A DNA stretch of 64,000 nucleotides from an uncultured Piscirickettsiaceae bacterium (GCA_913061075.1 CAJXSK010000006.1:62001-126000); one strand, 5' to 3'. Shown: positions 9,201-18,629, counted from the stretch's first letter. The notes: generated from the sequence alone by a model not told the origin. Numbers and translations: made by a program.

Positions 9201-10142
9201 ATGCGATTAGGCGTAGTTATGGATCCGATTGGGTCAATTAATATTAAAAAAGACACCACATTTGCCATGCTGCTTGAGGCGCAAAGCCGAGGCTGGGACT
9301 TGGTGTATATGGAGCAAACTGATTTGTACCTTGATGAAGGCTTGGCGATGGCATCAAGCCGTTCTTTATCGGTACAAAGAGACTCAGAGAAGTGGTTTGA
9401 TTTGGGCGAAAAGAAAGACAAGCCTTTGTCCGACCTAGATGTGATTTTGATGCGTGTTGACCCGCCTTTCAATATGGATTATATCTACAGCACCTATTTG
9501 CTTGAGCAGGCCGAGGCACAAGGCGTGTTGGTAGTCAATAAGCCGCAAAGCTTGCGCGATGCTAATGAAAAATTATTTACAGCATGGTTCCCTGATTGTT
9601 GTGCGCCAACGTTGGTCACGGCGCAGCCAAGCAGGGTTCGTCAATTTTTAGCCAAACATGAAGACGTTATTATTAAGCCACTAGATGGTATGGGCGGTGC
9701 GTCGATATTCAGGCTTAAAAAAGAAGACCACAATTTAGGCGTGGTGCTTGAAACAATGACTGAGCACGGTAAAACCTTAGCAATGGTGCAAAAATTTCTG
9801 CCAGAGATTAAGGAAGGCGACAAACGCATTCTTATTATTAATGGTAAACCCGTACCCTATGGTCTGGCGCGCATTCCGGCAAAAGGGGAAACGCGAGGGA
9901 ACTTAGCCGCAGGTGGTAGAGGTGAAGGGCGTGAATTAACAGAACGCGAATATTGGTTATGTGAACAAATTGGCCCAACATTAGTTGAAAAAGGTCTACT
10001 CTTTGTAGGTCTGGATGTAATAGGTGATTTTGTGACTGAAATAAATGTAACCAGCCCAACATGTGTTCAAGAGTTGGACAATCAATACGGCCTAAATATT
10101 AGTGGTTTGTTGATGGACTGCATTGAGGAAAAACTAGCATAA
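9201..10142 (+). CDS. gshB: Glutathione synthetase
   Basis: 313 aa, ATP-grasp ligase joining gamma-glutamylcysteine and glycine to make glutathione. Motifs: GVVMDPIGSINIKKDT at the N-terminus, the VDPPFNMDYIYSTYLLE segment, IIKPLDGMGGASIF, and the C-terminal GLDVIGDFVTEINVTSPT. The ATG at 9201 is preceded by GATGGAGAAA. It starts the gshB-tonB-yqgE-ruvX-pyr cluster known in Pseudomonas-like gammaproteobacteria; the next start is 2 bp after its stop. Confidence 0.96.
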   Translation: MRLGVVMDPIGSINIKKDTTFAMLLEAQSRGWDLVYMEQTDLYLDEGLAMASSRSLSVQRDSEKWFDLGEKKDKPLSDLDVILMRVDPPFNMDYIYSTYLLEQAEAQGVLVVNKPQSLRDANEKLFTAWFPDCCAPTLVTAQPSRVRQFLAKHEDVIIKPLDGMGGASIFRLKKEDHNLGVVLETMTEHGKTLAMVQKFLPEIKEGDKRILIINGKPVPYGLARIPAKGETRGNLAAGGRGEGRELTEREYWLCEQIGPTLVEKGLLFVGLDVIGDFVTEINVTSPTCVQELDNQYGLNISGLLMDCIEEKLA

Positions 10143-10144
10143 CA

Positions 10145-10996
10145 GTGGTTTCTGCAACAGTTAGCGCGGCGGATAAGTTAGGCCTAACCATTTTTATGGC
10201 AGGCGTTGTTCATGCGCTTGTTATTTTAGGGGTTAGTTTTGAAGCGGATGTTCGCCCTGCTGCTGGAAAAATACTTGAAGTTGTTTTGGTACAAACGCCC
10301 GATAAAGAACGCCCTGAAAAGGCAGATTTTTTAGCGCAGGAAAACCAAGTGGGCAGTGGGGAAGCAGAAGAAAAAGCTTTAAACCAGCAACAAGCAAATA
10401 ATCAGCCGCAAGCCGAAGAGAAAGTAGTTGCTGACGATAGCAAGACTCAACAAGCCGCTGCGCAAGCTAAGAAGCTGTTGTTGCAAAAAAAATCTGATCT
10501 TGAAGTTGTGGCGTCTAATAAACCGGTGCCTGATGTGAAAAAGACTATTACAGCGGCTGAGTTGCTTGAGCAGTCAAAAGAAATAGAAAAATTAGAGGCT
10601 GAAATTCAACAATCATTGACCAGTTACTCTAAACGCCCGCGAAAGTTGCATATTAACTCAATTAACGCGCATAAATATAAAGCGGCGAGCTATGAAGCGG
10701 CCTGGCAACGAAAGGTAGAGCGTGTTGGGAATTTAAATTACCCTGGAGAAGTCAGACGCAAAAAACTCTCAGGCACCTTGGTTTTAAGTGTTGAGTTATT
10801 TGCCGATGGAAATTTAAAAAAAGTGATTATTAATCGTCGTTCGGGTCATAAAATTATTGATGATGCGGCGGTTAGTATCGTCAAGTTAGCAGCCCCCTTT
10901 GCGCCATTCCCAATAGAGCTTCGTAAAGAAGTGGATGTGCTTGTTATTACCAGAACTTGGCAATTTCACAATGAAGGCGGCTTGCGAACAAAATAA
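10145..10996 (+). CDS. TonB-family energy transducer
   Basis: 283 aa with GTG start 2 bp after gshB. One N-terminal membrane helix (about residues 13-30) is followed by a Gln/Glu/Lys-rich periplasmic spacer (about 55-150). The C-terminal TonB-type domain holds YPGEVRRKKLSGTLVLSVEL and GNLKKVIINRRSGHKIIDDAAV. The spacer is charged and not the Pro-Lys type of classical TonB. The gene occupies the slot of tonB3 in the Pseudomonas gshB-yqgE cluster, where the protein has been tied to surface motility; that role is not provable here. Confidence 0.85.
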   Translation: MVSATVSAADKLGLTIFMAGVVHALVILGVSFEADVRPAAGKILEVVLVQTPDKERPEKADFLAQENQVGSGEAEEKALNQQQANNQPQAEEKVVADDSKTQQAAAQAKKLLLQKKSDLEVVASNKPVPDVKKTITAAELLEQSKEIEKLEAEIQQSLTSYSKRPRKLHINSINAHKYKAASYEAAWQRKVERVGNLNYPGEVRRKKLSGTLVLSVELFADGNLKKVIINRRSGHKIIDDAAVSIVKLAAPFAPFPIELRKEVDVLVITRTWQFHNEGGLRTK

Positions 10997-11020
10997 ACGC
11001 ATTAATTAATGCGCGTTTTA
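10997..11020 (+). terminator. Weak terminator-like hairpin after the tonB gene
   Basis: The palindromic GCATTAATTAATGC, extended by ACGC...GCGT pairing, directly follows the stop codon and runs into TTTTA. The loop is tiny and the tail short, so it may only attenuate transcription into yqgE. Confidence 0.35.
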
Positions 11021-11057
11021 CTTGATGTCGCATGTAGAGAACGAGATACTAAAAACC

Positions 11058-11621
11058 ATGAATGAAACAACAACGTTAAAAAACAATTTTTTAATTGCAA
11101 TGCCAGGAATGGAAGGTTCTAGCTTTTCCAAATCGGTGACGTATTTATGCCAGCACGATGAAGAGGGTGCGCTAGGGCTGGTTATTAACAAACCAAGCAC
11201 ATTAACAATGGGTGATATTTTTAAACAGCTAGGTGTAGAAGCATATTCCCTTAATGTTGCTAAAATACCTGTGTTTTTGGGCGGGCCAGTGCAGCCAGAA
11301 CGAGGCTTCATCGTTCACACGCCTGTGGGCCAATGGGATTCTACATTGGAGGTTAATGATCAGCTTTCATTGACCAGCTCAAAGGATATTTTGGAAGCAA
11401 TAGCTCAGGACCGAGGGCCAGAAAAGTGGATGGTCGCTTTGGGTTATGCGGGTTGGGGTAATGGTCAGCTTGAAGGTGAAATTCAGCAAAATGCTTGGCT
11501 GCATGGGGTGGCAGATCAAGATATTATTTTTGATGAAGCGGTTCATCAGCGCTGGGAACTAGCAGCGCATAGAATTGGTGTTGATATTAGTTTAATGAGC
11601 ACCGATGCGGGCCATTGTTAG
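11058..11621 (+). CDS. yqgE: YqgE/AlgH family protein
   Basis: About 187 aa from the ATG at 11058 (MNETTTLKNNFLIAMPGM), where the family's conserved start begins. In-frame codons at 11022 and 11025 lie within a hairpin and add no family sequence. Conserved stretches are NNFLIAMPGM, ALGLVINKP, VFLGGPVQPERGFIVH and the late LGYAGWGNGQLEGEI. The function of the family remains unclear. It overlaps the GTG of ruvX by one base. Confidence 0.92.
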   Translation: MNETTTLKNNFLIAMPGMEGSSFSKSVTYLCQHDEEGALGLVINKPSTLTMGDIFKQLGVEAYSLNVAKIPVFLGGPVQPERGFIVHTPVGQWDSTLEVNDQLSLTSSKDILEAIAQDRGPEKWMVALGYAGWGNGQLEGEIQQNAWLHGVADQDIIFDEAVHQRWELAAHRIGVDISLMSTDAGHC

Positions 11622-12043
11622 TGGCAATATGTCTAGGGTTTGATTACGGCGTAAAAAAAATTGGTGTGGCTGTTGGTGACACTGAAACGGGTATAGCTAA
11701 TCCTCTAGCAACCGTGAAAGCAGTAAATCAAAAGACAGGCTGGGATGAAATTTCAGCACTTATAAACGAATGGCAACCAAAGCAAATGGTTGTGGGTGTG
11801 TCTCATCAAGAAAGTGGTGAGGAGAATGAGGTGACGCCTCGAATGGTTCGTTTTTCACGGCAATTGGAAGGTAGGTATCAGCGCCCAGTTGAATTATTTG
11901 ATGAGGCATTGACAACATTTGAAGCAAAACAGCTATTATTTGACGAAGTTCACGTGAGCGCGGATAAATTGTGGGAGGTTCAGGATCAAGTGGCCGCCCA
12001 GCTCATTTTACAAAGTTGGTTAAATACGAAAGCTCAGGCTTAA
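11621..12043 (+). CDS. ruvX: Holliday-junction resolvase-like protein YqgF
   Basis: 140 aa. RNase H-like fold protein thought to process pre-16S rRNA and named as a putative Holliday junction resolvase. The catalytic Asp is in CLGFDYGVKKIGVAVG. Also seen are MVVGVSHQESGEENEVTPRM and the late VQDQVAAQLIL. A GTG start at 11621 overlaps the yqgE stop (TAGTG) and is preferred over the upstream TTG at 11615. Confidence 0.92.
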   Translation: MAICLGFDYGVKKIGVAVGDTETGIANPLATVKAVNQKTGWDEISALINEWQPKQMVVGVSHQESGEENEVTPRMVRFSRQLEGRYQRPVELFDEALTTFEAKQLLFDEVHVSADKLWEVQDQVAAQLILQSWLNTKAQA

Positions 12044-12057
12044 AAGGTTAAGAAAAA

Positions 12058-12570
12058 ATGAAAATTGATGTGGCCACAATAGATGTTGAGGCAGTAATTG
12101 AACAAATGGCAGGCGACTTATCTGCTGAACTTAAGCATAAAAAAATTGATGCTCCTCTAATGATTGGCGTTCATACGGGTGGCTTGTGGGTGGCAGAACG
12201 GCTGCACGAACAGTTGAAAATAGCTAAACCATTAGGTGAAATTGATATCTCATTTTACCGAGATGATTTCACTCGAATTGGACTTAACCCACAAGTTAAG
12301 CCAAGTAATATTCCTTTAAGCGTTGAAGGTGAGAATATTATTCTTGTGGATGATGTGCTTTATACCGGTCGTACAGTGCGAGCGGCGTTGAATGAAATTT
12401 TTGATTATGGCCGGCCAAGTAGCATCACATTGGTGGTGTTGCTAGATAGAGGTGGGCGTGAATTACCGCTTCACGCGGATATAGTTGGTGTTGAACTGGA
12501 TTTATCACCCCAAAAACAGGTAAAATTGATTGGACCAGCGCCGTTAGCGCTAGAAACTAACCGGAATTGA
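12058..12570 (+). CDS. pyrR: Bifunctional pyrimidine regulator/uracil phosphoribosyltransferase PyrR
   Basis: 170 aa. The PRPP-binding loop [20 protein letters not shown] identifies the PyrR type of phosphoribosyltransferase. In Gram-positives PyrR binds pyr mRNA and controls attenuation. Here only 14 bp separate it from ruvX, and no leader hairpin set is seen before or after it, so control by RNA binding is not evident. It is followed by pyrB after 4 bp, as in Pseudomonas. Confidence 0.94.
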   Translation: MKIDVATIDVEAVIEQMAGDLSAELKHKKIDAPLMIGVHTGGLWVAERLHEQLKIAKPLGEIDISFYRDDFTRIGLNPQVKPSNIPLSVEGENIILVDDVLYTGRTVRAALNEIFDYGRPSSITLVVLLDRGGRELPLHADIVGVELDLSPQKQVKLIGPAPLALETNRN

Positions 12571-12574
12571 CTGT

Positions 12575-13588
12575 ATGAGCTCTAGCCAGCATGTTGCTAG
12601 CACGCCCTTCAAAGCACCCGATAGTTCCCGTTTGCAACTCAATGAACAGGGAAAGCTGCGCCATTTTCTAACGACCGAAAGCCTTTCTAAAGAAATTCTT
12701 ACCGAGATCATGGATGTCGCTGAATCATTTTCTAGCGTTGGCGACCAAGCGGTTAAAAAGGTGCCTGTGTTGCGCGGTAAAACCATCGTTAATTTGTTTT
12801 TTGAAAACAGCACAAGAACTCGAACAACATTTGAGCTGGCTGCAAAAAGATTATCAGCAGATGTTCTTAACATCAATGTTGCTACGTCTGCCGCATCAAA
12901 AGGTGAAAGTGTTTTAGACACGATTAGAAATCTTGAAGCGATGCAAGTCGACATGTTTGTCGTAAGGCATGGCGATAGTGGTGCTTCACACTTTATTGCT
13001 CAGCACGTAGCGCCACATATTAGCGTTATCAATGCGGGTGATGGCCGACATGCTCATCCAACGCAAGCGATGTTGGATATGTTTACGATTAGGCGTGTCA
13101 AAAAAGAGTTTGACGGTTTAAAAGTGGCCATTGTTGGTGATATTTTAAATTCTAGAGTGGCGCGTTCACAAATACACGCATTGAACACCTTGGGTGTAGA
13201 AGAAGTGCGTGTGATTGCCCCAAAGACCCTGTTACCTCTCGATACCAATACCTTAGGGGTGCACGTTTACGACAATTTGTTGGAAGGTATAACTGATGTG
13301 GATGTTGTTATCATGCTGCGGCTTCAAAAAGAGCGCATGAGCGGCGCATTATTACCCAGTGAGCATGAGTATTTTGAATGCTTTGGGCTAACACAAAAAA
13401 AATTAAAACAGGCAAAACCAGATGTCATGGTAATGCACCCGGGCCCTATTAATCGCGGTGTTGAGATGGATGCAGACGTAGCTGACGGAACGCATTCTGT
13501 GATTCTGCAACAAGTGACTAATGGCATTGCTGTTCGTATGGCGGTTATGACAATGGCAATGAACCACCAAGTGAGTGATCAACCTTGA
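12575..13588 (+). CDS. pyrB: Aspartate carbamoyltransferase catalytic subunit (class A type)
   Basis: 337 aa. Condenses carbamoyl phosphate and aspartate, the first committed step of pyrimidine synthesis. Seen are the carbamoyl-phosphate motif [15 protein letters not shown], the [14 protein letters not shown] motif and the late [12 protein letters not shown]. About 27 extra residues precede the usual start (the conserved part begins near [11 protein letters not shown]). This fits class A ATCases, in which an N-terminal extension and a dead dihydroorotase partner make a dodecamer. It overlaps pyrC' by 4 bp, which supports complex formation. Confidence 0.96.
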   Translation: MSSSQHVASTPFKAPDSSRLQLNEQGKLRHFLTTESLSKEILTEIMDVAESFSSVGDQAVKKVPVLRGKTIVNLFFENSTRTRTTFELAAKRLSADVLNINVATSAASKGESVLDTIRNLEAMQVDMFVVRHGDSGASHFIAQHVAPHISVINAGDGRHAHPTQAMLDMFTIRRVKKEFDGLKVAIVGDILNSRVARSQIHALNTLGVEEVRVIAPKTLLPLDTNTLGVHVYDNLLEGITDVDVVIMLRLQKERMSGALLPSEHEYFECFGLTQKKLKQAKPDVMVMHPGPINRGVEMDADVADGTHSVILQQVTNGIAVRMAVMTMAMNHQVSDQP

Positions 13589-14856
13589 ATATACATATTA
13601 AACAAGGTTACGTTGTTGACCCGGCCAATGATATTACATCGGTGACCGATGTATTTATTGCTGATGGTCATATCGCATCGATAGATTCTTTGCCTGACGA
13701 TTTTCGTGCAGATAAAACTATTGATGCAACGAATAAAATCGTTTGCCCGGGGTTTATAGATGTTAATACAAGTTTACGTGAACCAGGGTTAGAACATAAA
13801 GCAACTATCGCGAGCGAAAGTAAAGCTGCCGTTTCTGCAGGCTTTACGACACTTTGCTGTTCGCCGAATACAATACCTGTTTTGGATTCGACTGCTGTTG
13901 CACAATTAATTATAGATAAAGCAGCCAATGCGAATTTTGCCAAGATTCTTCCGCTAGGTGCGTTGACGGTTGGGCTAAAAGGCGAAGCATTAAGTGAAAT
14001 GTATGCGCTAAAAGGAACGGGTTGTATTGCAGTTTCCCAAGCGCCCAGTACAAATATTAGCCCTCGTACGTTACGGTTAGCAATGCAGTATGCATCATCA
14101 TTTGATTTGTTAGTGATATTAAAACCGGAAGATGCCGGCATAAAAGGCGACGGCCTTGTTCATGAAGGTGTCATGAGTTCTCGGCTAGGGTTAACGGGCA
14201 TACCTGTTTCAGCAGAAACCGTGGCTATAGCGCAAGCAATTGCGTTAGCGGAGGAAACAGAGTGCCGTGTTCATTTAACGGGAATATCCACATCCAAAGG
14301 TGTTGCTATGTTGGCCCGAGCGCAGTATGAAGGCGTGCTTATTTCTGCAGATACATACGCTTACCAATTACAATTAACGGCATTAGATGTAGGTACATTT
14401 GATGCGAACTACCATGTGTCTCCTCCTTTGCGAACAGCCGAGTCAAGAGATGCGCTGAGGGCTGGTGTTGCGTCAGGCGTTTTACAAGTTAGTTCGGGGC
14501 ATAACCCGCATGATCTAGACTCTAAATTAGCACCTTTTACGTCCACAGAATCGGGAGTTTCTAGTTTAGAAACAACGTTATCGTCGATGATTAATTTAGT
14601 GAAAAGTGAGTTATTAGATTGGCATCAAATGGTCGTTGCACTGGCCGCAGGGCCTGCTAAAACATTAGGCTTAGAAGAAGGCCATTTGTCTGTTGGCGCT
14701 GTGGCGGATGTGACAATTTTCGATCCCGATGCTACTTGGATTGTTAATAATGAGCAATGGCATAGTAGCGGTTTAAATACGCCTTTTTGGGGCGAAACAA
14801 TGACAGGGCAAGTAACGCACACGTTCGTTAATGGCCGTTTAGTGTTCGAGAGATAA
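13585..14856 (+). CDS. pyrC': Inactive dihydroorotase-like subunit PyrC' (ATCase partner)
   Basis: 423 aa, amidohydrolase/dihydroorotase fold by overall sequence (PGFID near residue 56, then LREPG), but the metal site is gone. In active enzymes DxHxHLR holds two histidines; here it is DVNTSLR (N61, S63). The usual HVST is GIST and the usual TDHAPH is SSGHNPH, so a metal-ligand His and the catalytic Asp are also missing. It therefore cannot be the cell's dihydroorotase and probably acts as a scaffold for PyrB, as known for Pseudomonas pyrC'. TTG start overlapping pyrB by 4 bp. Confidence 0.9.
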   Translation: MNIHIKQGYVVDPANDITSVTDVFIADGHIASIDSLPDDFRADKTIDATNKIVCPGFIDVNTSLREPGLEHKATIASESKAAVSAGFTTLCCSPNTIPVLDSTAVAQLIIDKAANANFAKILPLGALTVGLKGEALSEMYALKGTGCIAVSQAPSTNISPRTLRLAMQYASSFDLLVILKPEDAGIKGDGLVHEGVMSSRLGLTGIPVSAETVAIAQAIALAEETECRVHLTGISTSKGVAMLARAQYEGVLISADTYAYQLQLTALDVGTFDANYHVSPPLRTAESRDALRAGVASGVLQVSSGHNPHDLDSKLAPFTSTESGVSSLETTLSSMINLVKSELLDWHQMVVALAAGPAKTLGLEEGHLSVGAVADVTIFDPDATWIVNNEQWHSSGLNTPFWGETMTGQVTHTFVNGRLVFER

Positions 14857-15731
14857 TGTTAAAAGACTACCGAAATGCCATCTTCGTCGAAGAGGCGAAA
14901 GTTCTTGAGCATCATGCATTCGAAGAAGGACAATTTGTTTTACGTGTTGATGCGCCTAAATGTGCTGCAACAGCAAAGCCAGGGCAATTTGCACATATTC
15001 AATGTGACCTTCAGCGATTAATGCGCCGTCCTTTATCCATTATGCGTGTGTCAGTTGACGAAGGTTGGGTGGAGTTTTTGTATAAAACCGTTGGCGACGG
15101 CACTGAATTGTTATCCGCGAAAAAAGTGGGTGAGCTTGTCAATATTATGGGGCCAATTGGCCGGCCATTTGAATTGAATAAAGAAAAACCAAATGCCTTG
15201 TTGTTAGGTGGTGGTGTTGGCATTCCACCGATGGTTTGTTTGGCTGAGCAGATAAAGAACGAAGAAACGGCGATGTCGCCAACTGTCTTTATGGGGTCAG
15301 AAGTCCCTTTTCCTTTCGATAGAAAAACGTCCAATTTGCCAGTAAATGGCATTGGTTCAGACGTGAGCGACAGTCTGCCTTTATTGGAAGCTTGGGGCGT
15401 ACCCAGCCGCTTGGCTAGCTTGCAGGGGTATTCCGGCGTTTACGAGGGTTACATCACTGATCTTGCTCGTGATTGGCTAAGTGCATTGTCCGATGTAGAA
15501 AGGTCACAGGTTACAATCTATTCTTGTGGCCCAACACCGATGTTAAAAGCGGTAGCTGCGTTAGCTAAAGAGTTTGACCTTCCTTGCCAAGTGTCACTCG
15601 AAGAGTATATGGCGTGTGCCGTGGGTGGTTGTGCGGGTTGTGTGGTTAAGGTGACCACAGATGAAGGTGAGTCGATGAAACGAGTTTGTGTCGACGGCCC
15701 AGTTTTTGACGCAACAACTGTTTTTGCGTAA
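14856..15731 (+). CDS. pyrK: Dihydroorotate dehydrogenase electron-transfer subunit-like protein (PyrK)
   Basis: 291 aa ferredoxin-reductase-type flavoprotein. The FAD motif is RRPLSIMRV, the NAD-side motif LLLGGGVGIPPMV, and a C-terminal [2Fe-2S] cluster is held by MACAVGGCAGC and RVCVDGPVF (four Cys). PyrK normally pairs with PyrD type 1B to pass electrons to NAD+; no pyrD is in this window, so its partner lies elsewhere or it has another role. Its ATG overlaps the pyrC' stop by one base. Confidence 0.85.
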   Translation: MLKDYRNAIFVEEAKVLEHHAFEEGQFVLRVDAPKCAATAKPGQFAHIQCDLQRLMRRPLSIMRVSVDEGWVEFLYKTVGDGTELLSAKKVGELVNIMGPIGRPFELNKEKPNALLLGGGVGIPPMVCLAEQIKNEETAMSPTVFMGSEVPFPFDRKTSNLPVNGIGSDVSDSLPLLEAWGVPSRLASLQGYSGVYEGYITDLARDWLSALSDVERSQVTIYSCGPTPMLKAVAALAKEFDLPCQVSLEEYMACAVGGCAGCVVKVTTDEGESMKRVCVDGPVFDATTVFA

Positions 15732-15733
15732 GG

Positions 15734-16096
15734 GTGAGGTTTTTTTGGTTGGCCTTATTAGTAGGCTATTGCAGTTTTATTTTTTATTTATCTCACCAGC
15801 CTTCATTGCCCGTCCCTGCGCTATTCCAACACCAAGATAAGTTTTTTCATGCAGGGGCTTACGGCCTTATGGCACTATTAGCAATAAGCTTTTTTAAATA
15901 CCAGTTAAATAGATTTAGCGTTGCTTTGACGGTGGCATTTATTTTTTGTGCATTCTATGGCGTCACTGATGAATGGCACCAATCATTTGTGGAAGGTCGT
16001 CAAGCAGATATTTTAGATTGGTTAGCCGATTGTTTTGGTGCATTGTTGGCGTTGTGGTTTTACAATAAAGCTAAGCGTTACCTAGTTGCTTTCTAA
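15734..16096 (+). CDS. VanZ-like membrane protein
   Basis: 120 aa, GTG start 2 bp after pyrK. About four membrane helices, with SHQPSLPVP after the first and DKFFHAGAYGLMAL, then the conserved DEWHQSFVEGRQADILDWLAD. This is the pattern of VanZ-like/YfjD small membrane proteins, whose function is not known outside teicoplanin resistance. Its 3' end overlaps the convergent SRPBCC gene by 15 bp. Confidence 0.8.
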   Translation: MRFFWLALLVGYCSFIFYLSHQPSLPVPALFQHQDKFFHAGAYGLMALLAISFFKYQLNRFSVALTVAFIFCAFYGVTDEWHQSFVEGRQADILDWLADCFGALLALWFYNKAKRYLVAF

Positions 16097-16498
16097 TTGA
16101 GACTTTGCATTTTCAAACGCGCTGTCATAAATGGCCGTTAAAAACTCTACAGAAGATGCTTTGTTTTCATCTGACACGTTAATGGTTGCTCGATAGTTTA
16201 ATTGGGTGTTGCCATTCTCTTCAGAGACACTAACTGTCCCTAAATAATCGGTAAAAGGTAGTTCGCCAGCAATAATTTTGTAGCTGTATTCGCGTTCGCC
16301 TAGATGAGTCAGTTCATCAACAAAAACAGCATCTTCAGCCATGGTTATTTGCCGTGTTGCACCTATCCCTTGACCTTTAGTTTTATTATCCAAAATACCG
16401 GGAAACCAAAGATGAATGTTTTCAAAGGGTCCGATCAGTTGCCATGCATTTTGGCTTGAGCAGTTAACGGGTTTAGTGACAGAGATGTTGGTCATCAT
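16082..16498 (-). CDS. SRPBCC (START/polyketide cyclase-like) family protein
   Basis: 138 aa soluble protein. SRPBCC fold hallmarks are the start ISVTKPVNCSSQNAWQLIG, the GATRQITM strand, ELTHLGEREYSYKII and the long C-terminal helix. Such proteins bind hydrophobic ligands; the ligand cannot be told. It follows the broken SnoaL-like gene on the same strand, so two small ligand-binding proteins lie together. Confidence 0.75.
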   Translation of the reverse strand: MMTNISVTKPVNCSSQNAWQLIGPFENIHLWFPGILDNKTKGQGIGATRQITMAEDAVFVDELTHLGEREYSYKIIAGELPFTDYLGTVSVSEENGNTQLNYRATINVSDENKASSVEFLTAIYDSAFENAKSQLESN

Positions 16499-16527
16499 GA
16501 GGGCTCCTGAATTGTTGGTTAAATATG

Positions 16528-16898
16528 CTAAGTGAGTATGATCGCTGAGCCTACTTTAACACTGCGAATAAGTCCTTGTGAATAAAATTCAATTTCTTCG
16601 ATATCTGAGCGTGATACGCACACGCCGGACTTTTTATCAGTCCCTGTCATTTCAAAATTAAAACGAACAGTGTGTGGTTGTTTTAGTTGATAGTTACTGG
16701 TCTGCCAATGAACATCAGAAATAGATAAAAAAAATTTTGCATCATGCTTTTAATTGCAATAGTGCCTTTTGTTTCACCAACAAAAGAGGATGAATAATTA
16801 GCGCCCTCCGAAAATAAAAGCATGATTTCTTCAAGGTTATGTGCGTTTGATAAGGACACATATTGCTCGGCTAGAGAAATAGGGTGTTTTGAATTCAT
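16528..16898 (-). pseudogene. SnoaL-like domain protein, frameshifted
   Basis: The first 46 or so codons (MNSKHPISLAEQYVSLSNAH...KSMMQ) start a SnoaL/NTF2-like protein. The reading then breaks in a run of eight A on the plus strand (16730-16737) and ends at a stop near 16683. Adding one base there restores a continuous frame of about 123 aa with SISDVHWQTSNYQL, VRFNFEM and SRSDIEEIEFYSQGLI, a normal SnoaL ending, to the stop at 16528. Either a real one-base deletion or a homopolymer sequencing error. Confidence 0.7.
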
Positions 16899-17112
16899 GT
16901 CGAGTCAATGTTCCAAAATATTGGTTGGTAAAGGTATAACAAATTTCAATCAGGCATGTTAAATATTTTATGTAATTAATACGCTCTATTCAAAAATAAA
17001 AAATATTGTAAATTCACTTGAGGAATAACAAATATATTTAATATAATATTTAATTATAAGAAGGCTTTGTATTTGGCTCTTTAAGCGTCAACATTTTAGA
17101 GATGGGTGAGTT

Positions 17113-18282
17113 ATGTTAAGTATTTCAAACAATCAAGAGCGGATGTCATACACGCGTTTATTAACCGTTTGTGGGCTAACGTGCTTGAGCATCGGGTTCG
17201 TTTTTGAGCAAGCAGGGCAAAAACAAGCGGGTGTTTTGTTGTTAGGTTTCTTATTGGGGGTCGTACTTTTTTATACGACGTTTAGTTTTTCTAATGGCTG
17301 GCGTCGTTTAGTTGCTGAAAAAAAGAGCCTATGGTTTAGGGCTCAAATGCTGATGATTATTATTGCTTCTCTATTAATGTTACCTGCTTTAGGAGAAGGA
17401 AGTTTATGGGGAGGCTCCGTCCGCGGTTATGTCCGCCCACTGGGTTTATCTCTTGTGGTTGGTGCTTTTATATTTGGAGTAGGCATGCAATTGGCTGGCA
17501 GTTGCGCATCAGGTGCTCTTTATAATGCAGGTGGTGGAAGGCTGAAAATGCTTATAGTAATTTTCATGTTTGCCTTGGGCGCGTTACTGGGCACTGCACA
17601 TTATGAATGGTGGATGGAGCAAATAAACGTTGAGCCCGTTAATTTTCTAGCGCTATACGGGGTTTGGGGGGCGGTGGTTATTAATTTGGTTATTGCAGGC
17701 ATTTTGTATTACATTTTTAGGTTAATCGAAATGCGCAAGTATCAACGAGTAGAAGCTTTATGGGGGAAACAGGCTAACAGAACAGGCAAGCAATTACTTG
17801 GCGGGGCATTGGCGCTTGCCGTATTAAACTTTATTACGCTAGGTTATATTGGGCGGCCATGGTCTGTTGCCAATGCATTTCCGTTATGGGGAGCTAAAGC
17901 AACTGCGTTTTTAGGGATGGAATTAGATCTTGATTTTTGGACTTACTGGATTGAGCCTGCAGCTGAACAATCGTTATCAGGTGGTTTGCTGGACCATGTT
18001 GGGTCTGTCATGAACCTGGGTGTTGTCGGTGGGGCTTTGGCTATATCAGCGTTAACCGTTCGGTTCAATATAGATTATAAGGTGAAGCTGACGGAATTAC
18101 TGACAATAAGTGCCGGTGGTTTGATGTTAGGGTATGGCGCAATCATTGGTTTCGGATGCAATGTAGGTGCTTTTTTTAGTGGCGTAGTCTCAGGTAGTTT
18201 ACATGGGTGGGTTTGGTTTTTAGCTGCGTTACTGGGCACAACGGTGGTAGTGATGTTCAAAAAGACGCTTGCTAGAACGTAA
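17113..18282 (+). CDS. YeeE/YedE family sulfur (thiosulfate-type) transporter
   Basis: 389 aa, about ten membrane helices in two related halves. The two Cys motifs of the family are present: MQLAGSCASGALYNAGGG in the first half and GFGCNVGAFFSGVVSG near the end. Characterised members such as TsuA take up thiosulfate through these cysteines. The TusA-like partner (YeeD) often found next to it is absent; a DUF2132 gene follows on the other strand. It is preceded by about 200 bp of very AT-rich DNA with no gene. Substrate is inferred. Confidence 0.85.
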   Translation: MLSISNNQERMSYTRLLTVCGLTCLSIGFVFEQAGQKQAGVLLLGFLLGVVLFYTTFSFSNGWRRLVAEKKSLWFRAQMLMIIIASLLMLPALGEGSLWGGSVRGYVRPLGLSLVVGAFIFGVGMQLAGSCASGALYNAGGGRLKMLIVIFMFALGALLGTAHYEWWMEQINVEPVNFLALYGVWGAVVINLVIAGILYYIFRLIEMRKYQRVEALWGKQANRTGKQLLGGALALAVLNFITLGYIGRPWSVANAFPLWGAKATAFLGMELDLDFWTYWIEPAAEQSLSGGLLDHVGSVMNLGVVGGALAISALTVRFNIDYKVKLTELLTISAGGLMLGYGAIIGFGCNVGAFFSGVVSGSLHGWVWFLAALLGTTVVVMFKKTLART

Positions 18283-18513
18283 TTACTTTTTCCAAACACT
18301 CTGTTGTGTTGTTAGGTAAAGAGACTCCACTTTTCTTCTTGCCCACGGTGTTTTGCGTAAAAATTTCAGACTCGACTTTACTGATGGGTCGTTTATAAAA
18401 CACTGGATGCTGATTTGACGACCTAAATTGCTCCAGCCATAGTGCTCCACAAGCTCGGTCACTATCTTTTCTAATGTTAACCCGTGTAGTGGGTTGTTAA
18501 TCTGTTCAGTCAT
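18283..18513 (-). CDS. DUF2132 (VF530-type) small protein
   Basis: 76 aa. The sequence [20 protein letters not shown] and then [20 protein letters not shown] match the DUF2132/VF530 family almost residue for residue. These are small DNA-binding-like folds of unknown function. Convergent with the YeeE-type gene, which ends one base away. Confidence 0.85.
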   Translation of the reverse strand: MTEQINNPLHGLTLEKIVTELVEHYGWSNLGRQISIQCFINDPSVKSSLKFLRKTPWARRKVESLYLTTQQSVWKK

Positions 18514-18629
18514 AATAGCGAATGTGTTGGTCTAATTATGATTAGGAAAATAACATAATAAGGCCACATTACAAGAATACTTTTGTACGTAAAGTATTAT
18601 TTAAATTTTCATCTATAATTTCTTAAATA

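Noticed and set aside
11022-11057. Earlier yqgE start (TTG 11022 or ATG 11025)
   Set aside because: These lie at the edge of a hairpin and add residues not found in the family; ATG at 11058 fits the conserved start.
12044-12057. PyrR-dependent attenuator before pyrR
   Set aside because: Only 14 bp separate ruvX and pyrR, too little for anti-anti-terminator and terminator stems.
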